Shown one piece after another: positions 59,388 through 64,000 of a stretch of DNA of 64,000 bases. The stretch comes from Fagopyrum homotropicum (Eukaryota; Streptophyta; Magnoliopsida; Caryophyllales; Polygonaceae): assembly GCA_033239125.1 (NCBI GenBank), contig BSWB01000002.1, forward strand, positions 51,185,001 through 51,249,000, read 5' to 3'. The notes under the pieces are model-generated. The model searched no databases, was not told the DNA's origin, and saw nothing but the letters and a program-made list of their open reading frames with translations. A program made the position numbers and the translations under genes. The first letter of the stretch is position 1. Each line of letters starts with the position of its first letter.

Positions 59388-61592
59388 TCAACAAAAGGAT
59401 GCGAAAGGTCCCATAAAGCCTACTCCCCATACATCAAAGATCTCCACTTCTTGTATGTTGTTGAGAGGCATCTCATTCCTCCTAGAAATATTACATGTCC
59501 TTTGACAAGCATCACAAGCAACAACATATTTTTGCACATCTTTGAATAAGGTAGGCCAAAAGAAACCGGAACGAAGTACCTTAGCACAAGTCTTGTGGGA
59601 ACTAGCATGTCCTCCATATGGTAGAGAGTGGCAATGGCGGATGACACTTTCCACCTCATCTTCTGGAATGCATCTTCTATATATGCCATCGGGACCTCTT
59701 TTGAAGAGAAGAGGTTCGTTCCGATAGAAGTGCCGGACGTCCTTAAAGAACTTCTTTCTTTGAGCATACGAAAGCCCGGGGGGAATCTCTTGACAAACAA
59801 GGTAATTTACAATGTCAGCAAACCATGGATCATTACCTTTTGAGATGTGTTGAAGACACTCTTCAATCTCATGTAGTTGCTCGTCAGGGAACGAGTCGTC
59901 TATAGGGAGTTCATCCATCTCGTCGGTGAAGCGTGGGAGACGACTAAGATGGTCAGCAACTGAGTTTTCCGAGCCCTTCTTGTCACGGATCTCCAAGTCA
60001 AACTCTTGTAAGAGTAAGATCCATCTTAGAAGCCTTGGCTTCACATCCTTCTTCGTGAACAAGTAGCGAATTGCTGAATGGTCTGTATAGACAATCACCT
60101 TCGCACCTACAAGATAGGAACGAAATTTTTCAAAAGCATAAACTACGGCTAGGAGTTCCTTTTCCGTAGTGGCATAATTGGATTGAGCCTCGTCCAGCGT
60201 CTTGCTAACATAGTATATGGCGTGAGTGCGACCATCTTTCTTCTGTCCGAGTACGGCTCCTATAGCGATGTCACTTGCGTCGCACATGACCTCGAAAGGA
60301 AGAGTCCAATCGGGTGGTTGGATGATTGGTGTTGAAATCAAAGCCTCTTTGATCCTGCAAAAAGCTTCTAAACAATCTTTCGAGAATTCGAAAGTTGCGT
60401 CTTTCATTAAAAGATTAGTTAAGGGTTTTGAAATCTTAGAAAAATCCTTTATGAATCTCCTATAGAAGCTTGCATGTCCTAGGAAGCTTCTAATTCCTTT
60501 CACAGAGGATGGAGGAGGTAGTTTCTCAATAGTCTCTATCTTAGCTCTATCAACCTCTATTCCTCTATGTGATACTAGATGACCTAACACAATCCCTTCA
60601 GTGACCATGAAATGACACTTCTCCCAGTTTAAAACTAAGTTAGTATCTTCACATCTCTTAAGAACTAATGAAAGGTTAGAGAGACAATTATCAAAGGAAG
60701 AACCATATACCGAAAAGTCGTCCATGAATACTTCCATGATATTCTCTACATATTCTGAGAAGATTGCCATCATAAACCTCTGAAAGGTGGCAGGAGCGTT
60801 GCATATACCGAATGGCATCCTTCTATAAGCGAACGTACCCCAAGGGCACGTGAAGGTCGTCTTCTCTTGATCATCCGGGTGAATGGGAATTTGAAAGAAA
60901 CCGCTATATCCATCTAGATAACAAAAGTAAGAGTGTTGGGCTAACCTTTCCAACATCTAATCAATAAAAGGAAGGGAAAAATGATCCTTCCTAGTGGCCA
61001 CGTTCAGCTTACGGTAGTCGATGCACATTCTCCACCCTATAACTGTCCTTGTGGGAATAAGTTCGTTGTTTTTGTTGGCAACAATGGTAATGCCTCCTTT
61101 CTTTGGTACTACCTGTACTGGACTCTCCCACTTGCTATCGAAAATAGGGAAGATGATACCTGCATCAAGTAGCTTAAGGATTTCTTTCTTCACGACCTCT
61201 TTCATGACCGGATTTAACCGTCTTTGAGGTTGACGTGAAGGCTTGTAATCCTCTTCCATTAAGATTTTATACATACATAGAGAAGGTTTAATGCCTATCA
61301 AATCATCAATAGTATAGCCTAATGCTCTTCTATATTGCCTTAGAACATTCATAAGCTTCTCTAATTCATCATCATTCAGTTTCGCGCTAACTATAACCGG
61401 ATACGTAGAGTTAGTGCCAAGGAATGCATACCTTAAGTGTGTAGGAATGGGCTTCAATTCCAATGAAGGAGGTGCTTTGATTGATGGTTCATGACCTTCT
61501 AATGTCATGGGAGAAGCCTCTGAAGGTGGGGAAGGTGCACTATTAGAGTTGGGAACAACTACAGCCAATTTTGTAGAAACCGGAGAATTCAT
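59388..61592 (-). pseudogene. RT, RNase H and N-terminal integrase of F
   Basis: Two open pieces (60957-61592 and 59388-60956) are in the same frame, separated by one TAG at 60957. RT motifs: MCIDYRKLNVATRKDHF, FCYLDGYSGFFQIPI, FGICNAPATFQRFM and the catalytic FMDDFSVYG. RNase H: FEVMCDASDIAIGAVLGQ, TTEKELLAVVYAFEKFRSYL and VYTDHSAIRYL. Integrase zinc domain: HCHSLPYGGHAS ... CDACQ. The first DDE aspartate is Gly here (WGVGFMGPF against WGIDFMGPF in E), so integrase would be dead even without its deletion. This is a Ty3/gypsy order (RT-RH-INT) with Athila-like residues. Confidence 0.95.
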
Positions 61593-62718
61593 CGCTAAAT
61601 CGACCCCCTGTGAAGAAAATCGTCCGATTTTTAGGTCGATTTTCTTCCTGTTGTCAAAAATCGACTTGCCTTTTCAGAAATCGAGCGATTTATTTCGTGT
61701 ATGTCGATTTTTTTCACAGTTTCCAGGGTTAATTCTAGCTCTTCAAATCCTGCTCCTAGTTCTTCCTTCACATCTTCTAATGCTTTTACATCATCGTCAC
61801 AATCATGCTCTACTCCTTCATCCATGATGCTCATACTAAGAACCTTTTGAAGTGGGTCTTTCATTAGGATTGAACTTACCACCTCTCTAGACTCTTCTTC
61901 ATCAAAGATGTTAAAGACATCTTCTCTCAAGGCTGGCTCTTTGATTAAAGAGGAGAGTACGAACTCCACTTTCTCTTCACCTATATTGAAGGATAGCTGT
62001 CCATTCTTGCAATCTACCATGCATCCGGATGTTGCAAGGAATGGTCTCCCAAGAATGATGGGAACTGGATAATCTGCAGGGATGTCAAGATCGACAAAAT
62101 CTATAGGAATGTAAAACTTACCGAGTTTTACAGGAATGTCTTCTATTATCCCAACTTGCTTAGTGGTGGGGAACGATCGGCCATGCAAAGTGTTATCTTC
62201 ACCGGTCTAGGCTCTCCTAGACCAACCGCCTTGCATAAAGCAAGTGGTATGATGCTCACACTTGCTCCAAGGTCGCAAAGTGCATCATAAGTAACCTCTC
62301 CTAAGGTGATGGGTATGCAAAATGATCCCAGATCATGCAGCTTAGGTTGCATATTCTCTGTCATAGTCTTGATGAGTTCGGACGACTCCGTACTCTTCTT
62401 AACTTCTCCAATGTCTTCTAATTTCCTCTTGTTAGAGAGGAGTTCCTTGAGAAATTTACCATAAGCTGGCATACCTAAAATTGCATCCATAAAAGGTATA
62501 TTAATATACAGGTTACTCATAAGTTCAATAAACTTACCGAAGTGTTTGTCTAGGCGCGCCCGCGCTCTAGATTGAGGAAAAGGTAGAAGTGGTTTGTAGG
62601 CGGGAGGAGGAACATAAACATCTTCCTTCTCTTTTCCTTTCCCTTCTTCGATGGTGGTTTCAACTACTTTAGGTTGAGGATCGGTAGTTATTACACCACT
62701 CCTAATTGTGACTGCCAT
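61593..62718 (-). pseudogene. Protease region of F
   Basis: Two overlapping frames (62146-62718 and 61631-62188) are joined by a frameshift near 62165. Contains DKHFGKFIELMSNLYINIPF, the active site CDLGASVSIIPLALC and VPIILGRPFLATSGC. The linker that follows (61596-61720) is made of AAATCG-NN-CGATTT dyads, exactly where E has CTCG-NN-CGAG dyads. Confidence 0.9.
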
Positions 62719-64000
62719 AACCCTTCCCTTTGGGTTAACTTCCGTTTTCCGTGAAGTTTCCCTTGATATCTTGGAACTTCTCCGGCTTTACTAAACACTT
62801 GGTTTTCTAAAGCCTTGTGAGCTTTATCAACCGAAGTTATATATCTCTCCAATCCTTGTAATTTCCCTAGGATTGTCTCCAGCATGGGATCGGACTTGTT
62901 CGATCCATTTGATGACTGTTCCTGTCTTTTCAAAGGAGTAGAAGAAGATGGAGGTGTTAAAGCTTTTTCAGCATGAGAATAGGGATTACCTGGATTTTGT
63001 TGATTGGATCTCCAATTGCTATTGTTGGAGTTCCTATTGTTGTTATTCTAGTTGTTGTTCCGGTTGTTATTCCGGTAGTCATTCCTTTGATTGTTATCCC
63101 TTCCCATATAATTGGCTTCCTGCTCCTTAGCCTTTTGAAGACTAGTTTTGATTACTTCCTTCAACTTTTTGATTTCATTGTTGAGGGAAAATATTTGTGT
63201 TTGAGAAGCATGGTTCAACTTAGCTCCCGGATCACCTTGATTTCGGCTATTTGGGTCCACCTTTTGGTGGGAATACTTCTCAATCACCTGTGCTTGCTTC
63301 TCAATGAAGTCCCAAGCATCATCTTCTCTCATGTCCATGAATGTGCCACAAGAGAGAGATTGGAGATTGAATTGTGTTTCCACATCCAATCCCTTATAGT
63401 AGATCTCCAATAATTTCAGCTTTGAAATGCCGTGGTGTGGGCAATCCAACAAGAGATCCTAAAACCTTTCCCAATATTGAAACAAACTTTCGTTAGGCTT
63501 CATAGAAAAAGCATTTATCTTACCTCTCAATTCCGCCGTTTTGGATGGCGGGAAGAACTTGGTGAGGAATTCCGAAGATAGATCCTCCCATATGGCCAGC
63601 TTTGTAGCTGGAAGTGTTTGGTACCAAGCTAGAGCTTTGTCCTTCAAAGAAAAGAAGAACGGTTTAATTTTGTAATTGCTTGTAGTGGCCTTCTTTGGCT
63701 TCATGGTCTCCATGAGAATCTCGAAATTCTGCAAGTGTTGATGCGGAGATTCAGCACTTGCTCCACCAAACTGACTTTGGCGAACCATGGTGATAACTTG
63801 TGGTGTAAAGCTGAACTCCTGGATGTCCTCAACTCCGAAATTCACACCTAGACGGCGTGGTTGCTGAATTGGATCCATCCTTTGCCCCAAAGTTCGGGGT
63901 TCACCACCTTCATTAGCAACTCTCACATCCCCAACTGGAATGCGAGGAACAACCGGTGGTCTTGGGTTGTTACGAACAGGATGAATCACTGGATTGATTT
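62719..64000 (-). pseudogene. gag of F, runs off the window
   Basis: Pieces are 63459-63989 (open to the window edge), 63048-63452 and 62691-62933, broken by TAG at 63456, TAG at 63045 and a frameshift near 62750. Capsid landmarks are FFFSLKDKALAWYQTLPATK, FLTKFFPPSKTAELRGKI and LLLDCPHHGISKLKLLEIYY. An Asn/Arg-rich stretch (RNNNRNNN) replaces a zinc knuckle, as in E. The N-terminus and the 5' LTR are outside the window. Confidence 0.9.

Larger units (their letters stand above)
41853..64000 (-). mobile_element. Athila-like element F, continues past window end
   Basis: Minus-strand element. The 3' LTR is at 41853-43718, then comes a 3' spacer, the 3' ORF (split by E), a long spacer, and pol, protease and gag reading leftward from the window end. 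All the usual domains are present but frames carry stops, frameshifts and a deletion in integrase, so it is inactive. It is inserted into the 5' LTR of G and itself contains element E (46162-57614) and a SINE. Its 5' LTR and primer site are beyond 64000. Confidence 0.9.

Overview
This is a stretch of a flowering-plant nuclear genome, most probably a eudicot. It carries a plant-specific CC-type glutaredoxin, an intron-rich ZFN-type CCCH zinc-finger gene, plant LTR retrotransposons primed by tRNA-Asp, a tRNA-derived SINE, and hAT-like and Mutator-like DNA transposons with clean target-site duplications (TSDs). Intergenic DNA is very AT-rich. The species cannot be named from this sequence.

Layout. 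(1) 1-12.7 kb is genic. A degenerate tandem duplication (about 0.4-2.6 and 2.8-6.0 kb) holds two broken C-terminal ends of CC-type glutaredoxin genes. An intact, intronless glutaredoxin (6579-6899) with a clear TATA box follows, and a short conserved-looking gene lies on the minus strand at 11.9-12.1 kb. (2) 12.9-19.2 kb is one hAT-like element with a perfect 8-bp TSD. Nested in it are a 1-kb foldback element flanked by 10-T runs, a 178-bp MITE with a 9-bp TSD, a 1.8-kb Mutator-like element with a 9-bp TSD that carries a 16S-rRNA-like fragment (a Pack-MULE candidate), and two (TA)n-flanked elements. (3) 20.5-22.9 kb is a six-exon, five-finger CCCH gene on the minus strand; all exons join in phase. 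(4) 22.9-64 kb is a retrotransposon cluster. An old Ty3/gypsy element (called I here) is broken by solo LTRs A, C and B (B is itself broken by solo LTR D). Beyond it lies LTR H, broken by Athila-like element G, broken by Athila-like element F, broken by Athila-like element E. E (46162-57614) is complete, with two 1761-bp LTRs and TSD GTCAT. F and G run on the minus strand, and F continues past the window end.

How the parts relate. E, F and G are three related but distinct Athila-like families. F has gag, protease, reverse transcriptase (RT), RNase H and integrase, all damaged. E has gag, protease and integrase in one frame but lacks the whole RT-RNase H segment, and it has five in-frame stops. 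Its LTRs differ at only about 15 sites, so it must have moved recently using enzymes supplied by another copy. G has gag and the 3' ORF but no pol.

The most interesting signal is not in the proteins. The families share several non-coding elements with conserved structure: (a) a hairpin with invariant loop AGGCAA and a covarying stem just after pol (or after gag in G); (b) a second covarying hairpin followed by a duplicate polypurine-tract-like AAGTATGGGG just after the 3' ORF; (c) a roughly 185-nt block conserved between E and F ahead of the 3' LTR; (d) four copies of GAGACTTACCCGGTAAT per LTR at nearly fixed spacing in LTRs D, E and H; and (e) family-specific CpG-containing dyads (CTCG-NN-CGAG, ATCG-NN-CGAT, CCGC-N4-GCGG) scattered through LTRs, spacers and variable coding linkers. 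I know no established function for these elements, and they are the best candidates for an undescribed regulatory system.
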